Positions 32,629 to 45,370 of a stretch of DNA of 64,000 bases are shown here, one piece after another. The notes below the pieces were generated by a model, which was not told the DNA's origin, made no database searches, and saw only the letters and a list, made by a program, of their open reading frames with translations. The stretch is taken from NCBI GenBank assembly GCA_002104895.1, contig MCFG01000219.1, positions 16,001-80,000 of the forward strand, given 5' to 3'. The first letter of the stretch is position 1. Each line of letters opens with the position of its first letter. The stretch is from Anaeromyces robustus (taxonomy: Eukaryota; Neocallimastigomycota; Neocallimastigomycetes; Neocallimastigales; Neocallimastigaceae). The position numbers and the translations under genes are program-made.

Positions 32629-33919
32629 ATTATATGAAAAATAATTTTTAATCATTTATTATTAAAATCATTTATATTTTTTTTATATAAATATTTATTT
32701 TAAAATTATCTTTTTTATTAATAAAAATAAGATTATTATTATATTCTTATTTAATATATAAATATAACAATGTAAAAATTAAACTATTTTATTATAATAT
32801 ATAAATAAATTATAAAATAAAATAAAAATAATTAAAATAAAAATTTTTGATCTTATTTATATATGTTAATAAGAATTATTTTAATATAATTTTTTAAATA
32901 TTATAAAAAAAAATTGATTAACAAAAATTTAAATATATTTTAATAAATTTTTTAAAAGTTAAATTTTCGTTAAATTTATTTTTTTTTTAATACATATTAT
33001 TAATGAATAAAAATAATTTCTTCTAGTTATAAAATATAAAAATTTGAATTTTTTAATTCTTTAAAAATAATAATTTAATACAAATTTATATTTATTCAAC
33101 AAAGATGAAATTGATTTTTTATCTGATTTATTCAACAAAGATGAAATTGATTTTTTATCTGATTAAGTTGTAAACGTTTTCTAAAAGAAAAAAAAAGATA
33201 TTTTTAATTACTTTTGATTTTTTCAAAGAATTATATTTTTAATTACTTTTGATTTTTTCAAAGAATTATTTTTTTTTAACTCTTCAACTATAAATCATTA
33301 TTTTTTATACGATAACTATTTAAAGTTAAAAAGATAATAAAAAATATAAGTATACAAAAATTCATTTTAATATTTTCTATATATTAAAATGAATTTTTTG
33401 ATTATTAATTTCTTTTAATCCTTTTTAAATAAACATAATTTTTAAATAAATACAATTTAATAATTATTTACTATATATATTATTATTATTATTTTTATTT
33501 TAATATATTTTATTTTTATCTTTATTTTTTATCTTTATATACATATATATGTAACAAATTTTTATACTAACTTTTATTTTTTTTTTTATTTATTAAACAT
33601 TTCTATTTAATATTTTTTACATATTTAATTTAATACATTATTTTAATTTTTATTTAAACAAATATAATTTAATATTTATTTAATATTATATTATATATTT
33701 TTTTTATTTTTTTATATCGATTTATTTTATTTTTATTTTACTATATATATATATGTAATAAAATATATTAAATATATTAATACTGTTTTTTATTTTATTT
33801 TATTTTATTTTATTTTTTCATTTAAACATACATAATTAATAATAACAAAAAAAAAAAGAAATATCTAAATAAAAAATATTAACTTTATTATTAATTTAAT
33901 TATTATTATCATTGATTTT
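32629..33919. other. Convergent intergenic stretch with two short tandem duplications
   Basis: It starts with the duplicated 3' flank of copy 3. A 36-bp unit is duplicated at about 33095-33166 and a 35-bp unit at about 33206-33275. The first encodes NKDEIDFLSD twice in frame, but no start or full ORF surrounds it. I see no gene. Confidence 0.6.
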
Positions 33920-35137
33920 TTAGTTTTTATAACAATGGGTTGAACTGTTTGGTACACAATATCCTCCGTATATAAAACAACATTGATGTATTACTTTATT
34001 ATTTTCTTTTATATCTGGACATTGTTTATTATTTGAACAACGTTTTATTTCGTTATGTCTATCATCATATATTTTTAATGGTCTTTGAATTGCATTTTTA
34101 TTTTTTTGAATGATTTTAACTGTTCCTGCACCAGTATAATATATTTCAGCTGTTTGATTTCCAGATTTAATATGATTTATTACTTCATTTTGATTTTCTG
34201 TTGACCTATATTTAGTAGTAATTACGCATATTTCTGGTTTAGCTGCATTATATACTTTTTCATAATTATTTTTGCCTATTCCATGATGACTAGCTTTAAA
34301 GACATCAAAATGATCAATATTAAAATCTTTTTTCGATTCATTAATCCAATATTCAATTCCGAAATTTTTATAGGCATCTTTAAATGGTTTATATTCATCT
34401 CCTTTACCATTAGGATATCTTTGAATATCACCACTAAAGAAATAATGTACATTACCATATTCTGCAACAGCAATAACACTATTTGTATTTTCATTACAAC
34501 CGATATTAGAATCACAATTACAATTTTTACATAAATTTTTACATGCATTACCATAGCCACTAAATACATTATTAGTATTATAGAGTTTAAATTTGAATTT
34601 TCCAAGTTCTAATGAAGTATTTGATGTAATAATATTAACATCTGTTTTTTCCTTAATTTGTTTAATTCTATCATTCCAATTTTTTTTTCTATCTTTTCTA
34701 TAATCATCAACACTTTTAAATTCAGATTCACCACAATTACTTTCAAGTCCACTATAATTTTTTGTGTATACACCATCTTCAATTTTTAAATTAACTTGTT
34801 TATTGTTCTTATTTTTTACTTTCATTTTTACTAAATCTAAAATTCCACCAACGTGATCCTCATGATTATGAGTTAAAAGAACCCATTTTAATTTAGTGAT
34901 ATGATTAGAATTAAAGTAAGATTGTACTTTTTCAAAACTAACTTTTTTATTTTTTGTTACATTAGTACCATAACCAACATCTATCATAGCATATTCATTT
35001 CCACTACGAATAATAATGGCATCACCTATAACTTGATTATTTGTATGAAGATCTAAGAAAGCAATTTCTTCATTGGTAGCATTAACCAATTTATTAATAC
35101 ATAATATTAATAATAATAAAAATGAAAAGCAATTCAT
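33920..35137 (-). CDS. Secreted metallo-beta-lactamase-fold hydrolase (ComEC/Rec2-like)
   Basis: 405 residues. Residues 1-20 are a signal peptide (MNCFSFLLLLILCINKLVNA). The domain at about 24-345 has the metal-binding motif THNHEDHVGG (H90, H92, D94, H95), FFSGDI (D237) and KASHHG (H284, H285). IIIRSGNEYAMIDVGYG at the start is typical of the bacterial ComEC-type MBL domain. Inserted Cys-rich segments (CKNLCKNCNC) and a six-Cys C-terminal tail (about 365-405) suit a disulfide-bonded extracellular protein. The substrate is unknown; relatives cleave phosphodiesters, including nucleic acids. The bacterial look suggests acquisition by transfer, common in gut fungi, but no search was done. The start is set by the signal peptide. 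Confidence 0.85.
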   Translation of the reverse strand: MNCFSFLLLLILCINKLVNATNEEIAFLDLHTNNQVIGDAIIIRSGNEYAMIDVGYGTNVTKNKKVSFEKVQSYFNSNHITKLKWVLLTHNHEDHVGGILDLVKMKVKNKNNKQVNLKIEDGVYTKNYSGLESNCGESEFKSVDDYRKDRKKNWNDRIKQIKEKTDVNIITSNTSLELGKFKFKLYNTNNVFSGYGNACKNLCKNCNCDSNIGCNENTNSVIAVAEYGNVHYFFSGDIQRYPNGKGDEYKPFKDAYKNFGIEYWINESKKDFNIDHFDVFKASHHGIGKNNYEKVYNAAKPEICVITTKYRSTENQNEVINHIKSGNQTAEIYYTGAGTVKIIQKNKNAIQRPLKIYDDRHNEIKRCSNNKQCPDIKENNKVIHQCCFIYGGYCVPNSSTHCYKN

Positions 35138-38070
35138 TTTTTTAATATTTAACTTTATTTTTTATTATTATTAAGATACTTGTTATTATTTTATTTTCCT
35201 TTGTTTAGTATTTTTGTTATTATATATTTTTTTATTTTATTTTATTTTATTTTATTAATGTATAATATAAAAATAAAATAAAATAAAAAAATACTTCGTT
35301 AGCTTAAAAAGTTTCAAAAATTATTTTTATTCTTTTGTATAAAAATTTTTGAGTAAGAAAACTAGCTTTATATAATTTTTTGATGATTGTAATATTGATA
35401 TATATATATTGGTATTATTGTATTGTTACAATATCAAAAATACTAAAAATAGAAAAATAAACATAAAATTTGTATTTCATTTTTGATAAATTTATATAAT
35501 GTACTATTATTAATTCTTATTGTTAATAATTATATTTATGTCTTTTATTTACTATTGTTTAAGATGTATATAATTTAACTTTTTGTTTAAAATGTATATA
35601 ATTTAAATATAAATATTTTTATTATATTTCATTAGTTGTCTAATTATTTTATACTATTATTAATAATTTTTCATATTATAAATGATAATATAAAATAATT
35701 AGACAATAAATTGTTTCACAAATATTTTAATAATAAAATATTATTTTTAAATTTATTAATAATTGGTTATTTTATATAAAAATATTTTGATTTATTAAAT
35801 AATTATAATTAATAAGATTTATTATAATGTTATAATATTAATTTTTTTTTTTATTATACGAAGTAAAATGTTAAATGATTTACTTATAAAAGCTATTAAA
35901 TAATAAATAATAATTAATAAATATTTTTAAATATTAAAAATCAAAAAATAATTGCTTTTTATTTAGATATATTTTACTTGATAACTATAAACATTAATTC
36001 TTATTTTAAGTAGCAACATAAGCTTTCTGTACATTTTTTTATATGCTAGTAATAAGCATACTTAATGATGAATATAAATTTACATAGAATATACTATTTT
36101 ACCATAAAGAAAAAGTAAATATTTAATGAATATATAGAAAAATAATAATAAATAAAATATATAATTAAATAAATAAAATAAAATAAAATAAATAAATAAA
36201 TAAAATATATAATTAAATAAATAAAATAAAATAAAATAAATAAATAAATAAAATATATAATTAAATAAATAAAATAAATAAAATAAATAAATAAATAAAA
36301 TATATAATTAAATAAAATAAATAAAATAAAATAAAATAAATAAATAAAATATATAATTAAATAAATAAAATAAAATAAAATAAATAAAAGAGTAACTATT
36401 ATTTGATTATGTTACACAAATGTTTAATAATTAACAATTAATAAAACATTGGCTAAATTAATATAGAAAAAAATAAATAAAAAAAAGTTAATATTTATTT
36501 GTAATCATTTGTAATAAACAAGTAGTTAATAACAATGTATAATGAATATATTGAATATTTTTCTTTTTCCTAAAAAAAGACTAAGATAAATCGTAGACTT
36601 TTTAAATACAACTCGTTAATAACCATGTTTACAAAATTTTTGTATTAATTATTCAATTTAAAATGAAGAAAAAAATTTTATAAAAAAAGTTGTTTTATTA
36701 TGTTATTTTTTTATATATTATATATTATATATATATATATATATATATTATAAATAAATAAATAAATAAAATAAAATCCAGTATTGATAATATATATTTT
36801 TACTTTTTTATCTATTTTATATATTATTGTATTATATCATTTATTATTATTATTATAATATATATAATTCATTAATAATGTTATAATTCATAGATAATAA
36901 CAATTCTTTTAAATATTTAGAATTAATAGTAAAATTATTATAATCTTTAATGGATTGTTATTATTATGAAATTAGTATGGTTTAATGTATATCTGTATAA
37001 TGATTCGTAACCAACAAATAAATTAGAAATCAACACATAAAAAATATAAATTATACCTATTATTAATAAATTTGTTTCCTTTTTTTTTCATTTTATTATT
37101 ATAATAAATAATATAGAAAAAAAATAATTAATAATATTATTAAAACAAATAATAATAAATATTTTAATGTAAAAATTAAAAGAAAAATCTTTTAAAAACA
37201 AATATTTTTACTGTTATATAATATGATATAATAATAGAATAATACATATTGTTAATATATGAACGGTAAGTCATATCAATGAATAAATAAATAAATAAAT
37301 AAATAAATAAAATGAATAATTAATAAATATACATAAATAAAATGTATAGATATGTATATTAATTTAATAAATACAAATACAAAAAATTACCATATATGAA
37401 GAAACATAAAACATAATATATTAGAATACATTATTAATATATATCAATACTAAAATATTGTATATAAAAAAATAAATTATTGTATATAAAAAAATTTAAA
37501 TATTAAAAAATTAAAAAAAAATTAAAAAAACGCTTTTTTTTTTTTTTAATATAAAAACTTTTTATATCATTTTTTTTAATTTTTATGTTTTTTTATGAAA
37601 TATTTATAATAACTTTATTATTTAATATATATATTAAATTACTGAATAACCAATGAAATGACAATAAATATATTAAAACAATAAATCTTATTTATTAAAA
37701 TTTTCAAATATTTTTTTTTTTGAAACGTTCATTAAAAAAGAAAAGCTTTTTTTTAAAGTTTCTTTTTTTCCTTTTTTCTTGTAAATATTTAGTTTTCCAT
37801 TCAATTTTCTATATGCTAAATAAATTTTAATAATATATTTTCTTTTAAATCAATTAAAAAAATAAAGTAAAAAAAGTTGAATAATTATATAAATAGTTTT
37901 ATTTTTCATTGTTTAATGTAATATAGAATCTTCTGTTTTATAGTATATGTAAAATAATTTTAAAATTTAAAAAAGAAAAAAAAAAACAGTTTTGTACATT
38001 ATTAAAAAATAAAAAGTAAGAAAAAAAAAATATAATAAATAATTTAACTTTCTAATACATAAAAAAGAAA
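35138..38070. other. Long AT-rich intergenic stretch
   Basis: Apart from the minisatellite at 36150-36395 and simple repeats I see no gene, RNA or clear element. Confidence 0.6.
36150..36395. repeat. Minisatellite of about 48 bp, five units
   Basis: AAAATATATAATTAAAT recurs at spacings of 48, 48, 47 and 49 bp, with runs of AAATA between. Confidence 0.8.
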
Positions 38071-38475
38071 ATGGAACCACCAAATATTACAACTACTTTA
38101 ACACCATATGCCATTCCAACATATAACCCTAACGAACTTTCAACAGTAAATCCTTTACCTGTACCTACTATGACTTCTTCTAATTCAATTTCTGTCACTA
38201 TGCCTAAAGTAAATTCTACTAATAAACCTTTATCTGAATCTGATAATAAAGTATTTAATGTTTCGGAAGAATCAAAACCTGAATTAAATGCAGAAATTAA
38301 AGATGATGGAGTAAATGGATCAGGAACACTAAAAATAGTAGGTATAGCAGGGGGTATAATAATATTATTAGCAATTATTTTGTTAATACTTTATCGTATA
38401 AAAAGAAAGAAGAGTAATTCGGAAGATCAAACAGAAGAATTTCTTGAAAAACAAAGAAAAATGGAAGAAAATTGA
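38071..38475 (+). CDS. Small single-pass membrane protein, 134 residues, unknown function
   Basis: There is no signal peptide. Residues 1-83 are Thr/Ser/Pro/Asn-rich (ITTTLTPYAIPTYNP) and probably extracellular. One membrane span lies at about 88-108 (IVGIAGGIIILLAIILLILY), then a basic RIKRKK and a short charged tail ending KMEEN. Size and layout recall the end of fungal mucin-like sensors, but no family is recognised. A signal peptide on an upstream exon is possible. Confidence 0.65.
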   Translation: MEPPNITTTLTPYAIPTYNPNELSTVNPLPVPTMTSSNSISVTMPKVNSTNKPLSESDNKVFNVSEESKPELNAEIKDDGVNGSGTLKIVGIAGGIIILLAIILLILYRIKRKKSNSEDQTEEFLEKQRKMEEN

Positions 38476-40917
38476 ATAAATAAATAATTATAATAATATA
38501 ACATTACATATACATCATATAATAACAAAATATCATATAATATAATATAATAAATAGGTATTAAAAAAATATGTTTTTTATAGTTTTAATAATTATACTA
38601 TTAGTATAAAATAATAGAAAAATAAATTATTAAGTTTTTTTAATAATAATCATGTAATATAAATTAATAAAATAAATAATAGTAATTAATTAAATCTATA
38701 TATAAAAATATAATTAATAAAAATGCTATTATGATGATTAATATATAAATATATTTATAGAATTTAAATTTTATATTAACTGTATTAATTTAAATTTTAA
38801 TAATAATTTCGATAATAAACATTATAATAATAAAAAATAATAATAATTTATAAAATCTTTTTATTTTTTTTTTCTTAATATATGATGAATAGTTAAAAAA
38901 TTTTTTATTTATAAATATATATATTCACAGTATTTTCCAAATAAGTATTATATTTTTATTTAAAAAATTTATATAAAATTTTTTCCTATTTTGGTGTAAT
39001 ACATTTTAATCGTATTTTAATGGTTTATATTTATCATTAAAATATAATATGTGATATTGATGTTTTTTAAGTAAATAATATCAAAATAATTTTTTATTTA
39101 AAATACTAATAATATTATTTATGATAGAATTAATTATAAACAATATAAAAGTAGTTATTTTGTATATTAAAATAATCTTTTTTTTATTTATTTAATCAAA
39201 ATAAACAATAAATAATAAAAATGCTACACCTATAGAAATATTTAAAATTATTAATATTCCTCAAAATAATATTCATTATTTTAATATAGATTAATTATTC
39301 TGACAAAATTATTATCATTAATTCTTTCATTGATATATTACTATTTAAGTTTTATTCTTTTCTTTTTTTTAAATATTTAAGTATATATATTTATTTGTAT
39401 TTAAACTTTATGTCATTTCCTTATTAGGTCAAACGTTGCATAAACGATCCATTTAGGAGAATTATATTATATTTATAAAAATAAATTATTTTGTTCTAAA
39501 CTTTAAAAACTCGAATCCTATTATGAAATTCTTAAAAAGAAATGAAATAAAAAAATATTGGCATTAATTATATTGACATTAATTAATTCTCATTCATTAT
39601 ATTATAAATCGATATATATTATATAATAATACTAGTAATAACAATTTTGTCTTATTTTTTTAAAAATTTGATAATAATTTTTTTATTAACTGGAAATCTC
39701 AACTTTTCTATATTAATCATTATTACATATGAATGAGTAATAAAACAAATGCTAATAAAAAAATAATATAAATTTGAACATAATTCATATATTATATTTT
39801 GAATAATGAATTAAAAATATATATATAATAAATTGTATGTTCTTTTTTTTTTTTTTTTTTTTCTTAAAGAAAAAAAAAAAAAACATACCAACATACATTA
39901 ATGAAGGAATATTCTATCTATAGAACTGAAATAGTTATGAGGGACATATGACGTAACGAATATGAGTTGTTTTCCCATATTTTATTATTATTATTATTAT
40001 ATAAATTTGTATATATATAATACATATTATATTAATTATATTAATATATATAATTAAAAAAATATTAATAAATTTAGATTTAATAAAAAAAGTTTTATTT
40101 AAATGATATTTCTATATACTAAATAGTAAAATTATAGTATTTAATATTCAATATAAATAAAAAAAAAATATTCAATTTTATAAAAACTTTTTATACTTTG
40201 TATTTTAAATATTGAATATAAAAATATTATATAATAATTAATACTATTATTATTATAATTATGATTCTAATAATAAAAAAGAAAAATAATAATAATAATA
40301 AATGAATATTATTATAATTATTTAATAAATATTTATTTATATTTTTTAATATTTAATTATTTAATAATATTTTATATATTAAAAAATGACTAATTAATAA
40401 ATAATAAAAAATATTTATTAATAATTAATATTTTTAATTTTATATTATTCATTTTATATTATTATTTTTAGTATTCGTTTTGTATATTTTATGATTTATT
40501 AATTTATTAATATTGTTAATGATAATTTTGTACATATTTATTAATTTATTATAATTTAAAGTTTATTAAATTTTAAACCCTTTTTTTTTTATATAAATAA
40601 AAATAATATATTTATTAAATAAAAAAATCGAGTTTCTAATTTTAATAACAAAAAAAACCAAAATTTGAAATTCATTACAAATGGATTTTTAGTCTAAAAA
40701 AATTAGATGAATTATTTTATTTAAATATTATTTAAATTTATAAACTGATTTTAGATAAATCAAAAATAATAATTTGTCTTTATAAATTTAAAATATATAT
40801 AATTATAAATATATATCAAAGATTAATAATTCATATTCAATTATAAAATAATTATAATTTATTTTATATACATATATATTTGTTATTTATTAAAATTATT
40901 TAAATATATAGATAAAA
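38476..40917. other. Long AT-rich intergenic stretch
   Basis: A TGACGTAA site lies at 39949-39956 in a slightly GC-richer patch (39895-39975), about 960 bp before the next ATG. I see no gene. Confidence 0.55.
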
Positions 40918-42429
40918 ATGGTTAATGTAGATATAAATGAATTTCAAGGAAAGAGTCAACAAATAATTGATGACTTTAAAAATTCAAAACAAATTGAACA
41001 AGATGAATTTCATTGGGAAACAAAAAATTATATAAATATATTAGATCATCTAGAACTTGAAAGTCATTCCAACATCGATAATTCTAGTGGTAAAAAAGTT
41101 ATTAGAAGTCCTTCCGATGGTCACACTGATACTAATAATCCTTCACGAAAAATTGGATATGATCCGTTAAAGGAAACCGGTAATAATAATCAAACTAATA
41201 GTAATGATGAACTTAATTCAAATAATAATGCCAGTACAACTATTAATAATCAACCTACAAGTATCAATCAACCTACTAGTATCAATCAACCTACAGATGA
41301 CATTCAACAATCTCAAGTAACGAGTGAAATAAATAGTAATAAAGAAAAAAATGATCCTAGTTTTAAAATAATTAGTATTTTATTAATTATTGTTTTAATA
41401 TTAACTGTAATTGTATACTTTGCCACAAGAAAAAGAAGAATGCAAAATAAATTAAATAAATTATTAGATAAAGATGTTGTTATTTCTAATAATTTAGTTG
41501 ATAATAACAACAATAATAATAATAACAATGATAATAATAATAATACTCCAACTTCAAATAATAATGCTAATAATAATAATAATAATAATAATACACCAAC
41601 TACAAATAATAATAGTAATAATAACAACAACATTAATAATACAAGAGAAAATAACAATTTAGATATAAATACACCAAATATTAATAATTCATTTATTAGT
41701 AATACAAATACCAATCAAACCGTAATTAATTATACACCAAGTCAATCTCATCTTTCAATATTATCTTCATCACAAATATTACCATCTCCAATTCCAGTTC
41801 CACAATCTCAATTATTATCACCGGCTCAACTTTATTATAATATTAATGGTAATCCAACACAAATTGTACCACCTTCAACTACACAACCTAAAATAATAAC
41901 ACCTCAAAATGCCTATAGTCCATCTCAACCTATTATATATAATCCATCTGGTGGAATTTATAAAGATTTTAATGCCGTTACACCTTCCTTATCTATGATA
42001 GCAAATAATTCACCAATAACGCCATCACCTGCAACACCAACAACACCAACAACATCTATTTCTCCACCATTAAATGAAGAAAATCAAATTTCAACATATA
42101 ATAATAATAAAAATAATAATAATAATAAAAGTAATAATAATAAAAATATTAAAGATTTTATTAATGTTGAAAGTAAAACTGATTTTTCATCCGATGATTC
42201 TATTCCAATTGGTATAGCTATTCAACCTAAAAATGATAAAAATAATGTAGGCAATTTAAATAATAATAATAATAATGTAAGAATTTTAAATAATAAAAAT
42301 AATAACGAAGAACAATTTGAATTTCTTGGAGATGATTTAGTAATTTATTCTAATAATAATAAAACTAGTATTTTACCAATATCTACACAGTATATTCCAA
42401 TTCAAGATAGTAAAAGAGAAAAACTTTAA
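40918..42429 (+). CDS. Single-pass membrane protein with Asn-rich tail, 503 residues, unknown function
   Basis: The N-terminal 145 residues are polar and contain a QPTSINQPTSINQPT repeat; there is no signal peptide. One membrane span lies at about 149-169 (IISILLIIVLILTVIVYFAT), followed by RKRRMQNK. The long C-terminal part is rich in Asn, Ser, Pro and Gln, with poly-Asn tracts encoded by AAT repeats. It includes SP/TP sites such as SPITPSPATPTTP that could be phosphorylated. The layout matches the proteins at 14779, 38071 and 48465. Function unknown; a surface sensor is a guess. Confidence 0.7.
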   Translation: MVNVDINEFQGKSQQIIDDFKNSKQIEQDEFHWETKNYINILDHLELESHSNIDNSSGKKVIRSPSDGHTDTNNPSRKIGYDPLKETGNNNQTNSNDELNSNNNASTTINNQPTSINQPTSINQPTDDIQQSQVTSEINSNKEKNDPSFKIISILLIIVLILTVIVYFATRKRRMQNKLNKLLDKDVVISNNLVDNNNNNNNNNDNNNNTPTSNNNANNNNNNNNTPTTNNNSNNNNNINNTRENNNLDINTPNINNSFISNTNTNQTVINYTPSQSHLSILSSSQILPSPIPVPQSQLLSPAQLYYNINGNPTQIVPPSTTQPKIITPQNAYSPSQPIIYNPSGGIYKDFNAVTPSLSMIANNSPITPSPATPTTPTTSISPPLNEENQISTYNNNKNNNNNKSNNNKNIKDFINVESKTDFSSDDSIPIGIAIQPKNDKNNVGNLNNNNNNVRILNNKNNNEEQFEFLGDDLVIYSNNNKTSILPISTQYIPIQDSKREKL

Positions 42430-43238
42430 AGTTAAAAAATCAAAAAAAAAAAAAAAAAATCACAAAAATAATAATAAAATAAATATCATATATTTTATAT
42501 ATATATATATTTAAATATATATATATAAAACAATTAATATTAATTATACCAAAATGAATATAAAAAAATAATAAATAGAAAAATAAATAAATTAATACAT
42601 TAAAGTAATATAAATAAAAATAAAAAAAAAATTCGTAATAATAATAGATAAAAATAAATAAATCAATTAAATCAATAATTTGAATATAATAATAATAGTA
42701 ATATAATAATTAAAATAATATAGTAGTATAAAATAGAATTAATTACTATTAGTTTTATATATATAAAAAATTCAGTATTTCCTGTTTTTATTTTATCAAT
42801 TTTTTTTCTTTATTAATTAGATTATTGTTATTACTTTAAAAAAGAAAATAATTATGTAGTAATAATTTTTTTCTTTTTTTTTTATTATAACCTACCTACA
42901 TAACAATAATAATAAAAATATATGTTATATATATACATTAATTACAATATATATATATATATAATGAAAAAAAATAATAATAATAATAATAATAATATAT
43001 ATATAATATATATATATATAAAATCATATAAAAAATAATGTAAAATAAAAAAAATAAAATAATAAAAATAAAAAATAAAAGAAAAATAAAAAAAAAAATA
43101 AAATAAAAAAAATAATAAATATATTAAATAAATAATTCTTTTTAATTATATAAATAAGAAAAATTAATTATTTCATTTTTTAAAATAGTTTATTATATAA
43201 GAATATAATATATAAGATATTATAAAATGTTATATATT

Positions 43239-43326
43239 TATAGTATATTAGTATTATAAACAGTTAATTATTAAAATGATATTACATATATATTTTATTA
43301 ACTATTTATAATACTAATATACTATA
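43239..43326. repeat. Foldback with 30-bp arms
   Basis: The arms 43239-43268 and 43297-43326 are complementary over 30 bp with one mismatch, around a 28-bp centre. The outer ends read TATAGTATATTAG. It could be a miniature inverted-repeat element. Confidence 0.75.
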
Positions 43327-43865
43327 TATATATATATATATATGAATAATATATATTCAAATAGAAAAGTATTATTATAATTTAAAACATCATATAAGAC
43401 TTCAAAATAAAAACAAACCGTATTAAAATAATAAATATATATAAATAAATATTATATATAATAATTATATATATTTACTTTTAAAAACGGTAAAAAATTA
43501 TATATGTATATTTTTTATATTATATACATATATACAAATATAAATAATATATATTAAAAAACGGTTGTTGTTGTTTTAAAAAAAAAAGTTATATTTATGT
43601 GTGACCGACAATTTTTTTTTTTATTATTTTATTTTATTTAATTTTATTTTATTTTATTTTATTCATTTATTAAGAAAAAATATAAATAATAAATGATATT
43701 TATTTTTTTTTTCTTTTCATGCTGAATAATTATTAAAAAACGTTTCTTTTAATAAATTTAAAAAATAAAAAAATGATATTTATTTTATTGATAAATATAA
43801 AGTTTAAAAAAAAAAATCAAAAAAAAATCTATAATTTAAAAGTAAATTAATAATAAAAAAAAAAT

Positions 43866-43974
43866 AATCAGTGATTCATTTTTTAATTATTGAAACTTAA
43901 GATTTATTAATAATATAAATAATTTTTTTTTTTATTTTTTTTACTTTTAATAATTAAAATATGAATCACTGATT
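43866..43974. repeat. Foldback with 26-bp arms
   Basis: The arms 43866-43891 (starts AATCAGTGATTCAT) and 43949-43974 pair over 26 bp with one mismatch, around a 57-bp AT-rich centre. The size suits a MITE or a hairpin RNA. No clear target duplication is seen. Confidence 0.75.
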
Positions 43975-45248
43975 AACATTATATTAACATGACTTTAAAA
44001 GTTAACATGATAGCATGATATAAAATAATTAATAAAGAATTAATATATATTATTAATATATTTATTAATCAAACAGTTATCATCTCTTTAACCTATTTTA
44101 ATATTTAATATTTTAATAACCTAAAAAATTAAAGAAATATGATATGACAAATCGTGGGTTAAAATGATAATAAATTAAAAATCTTGTTTGATAAATTAAT
44201 ATCATAGTTTCTTTTAAGTTTAATTATTATAAATGAATATTTCAAAAAAAAAAACTTAACTTTTTTAATTTATTCCTTATAATTTAGAATTTTTTTAAAA
44301 AAATTAAGTTTATAATATTTTTTTTATTTTATGAAAATTGTCTCCTTTAATATTTATTCTATAATTAATTACGTAAATAAAGATGAGTATAGATTATTAA
44401 AACCAATAATTTTTATTATAATTACTATCCTTGCTTTATACATGAATGTATAATGATTCATTTATTCTACTAAAGAGACAATGAATAATTATTCATTTAT
44501 TCTATTACAGAGACAATGTTTTTTCCATTCAAAAAATAATAATAATAATAATAATAATAATAATTAAACTTATATTAAATGAATAAGACAAATGCACCTG
44601 TAAATATGATTAAATATGACTTTATCAATTTCAACATCAATACTTCGTCTATGTCATTACACTTTGATAGAGCATGATTCCTATTCATTCTTAGTCGTTT
44701 TATATCATGAAAATTAGAATGGAAATGATTATAATGAATATCACGGAGTTTAGAATATTACCTGTTTTGAAATAAATATGAGAATTATTATTGAATTATA
44801 TAATAATTAATATTAAGAAAAGAAATACTAACAATATTAAATATTTTTTTATTCACTTACTATTTACTATTATTTTATATTATTATTTAATATTTTCGTT
44901 TTTCTTTTCTTTTCTTTTTTTTTTATTTTTATTATTATTAAATACATTAAATTTTTAATTTATAATCATTTTAAATTGTTTAATTTAATAAAAACAAAAA
45001 AAAAAAAAAGATTTTCATTATTTAATTTATATTTAATATAATCAATTTAACTTTATATTAATATTTAATATAATCTAAAAAATATTATAAATTAATATAT
45101 ATAATAGTAACAAAATAAATGTTAATCTATTAAAGAATATTAAAAAAGAATTATTATTACTATTTATTTTAATGTATGAATATTATATATATTCATTAAA
45201 TTTAATAGTAATAATATTAAATATATTCATATTTAATAAAATGAGTAA

Positions 45249-45273
45249 ATAAATAAATAAATAAATTAATTAA

Positions 45274-45368
<95 letters not shown>

Positions 45369-45370
45369 AT
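45249..45370. repeat. (AAAT)n microsatellite
   Basis: About 120 bp of AAAT/AATA repeats, with one TTAATTAAT interruption near its start. Confidence 0.9.
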
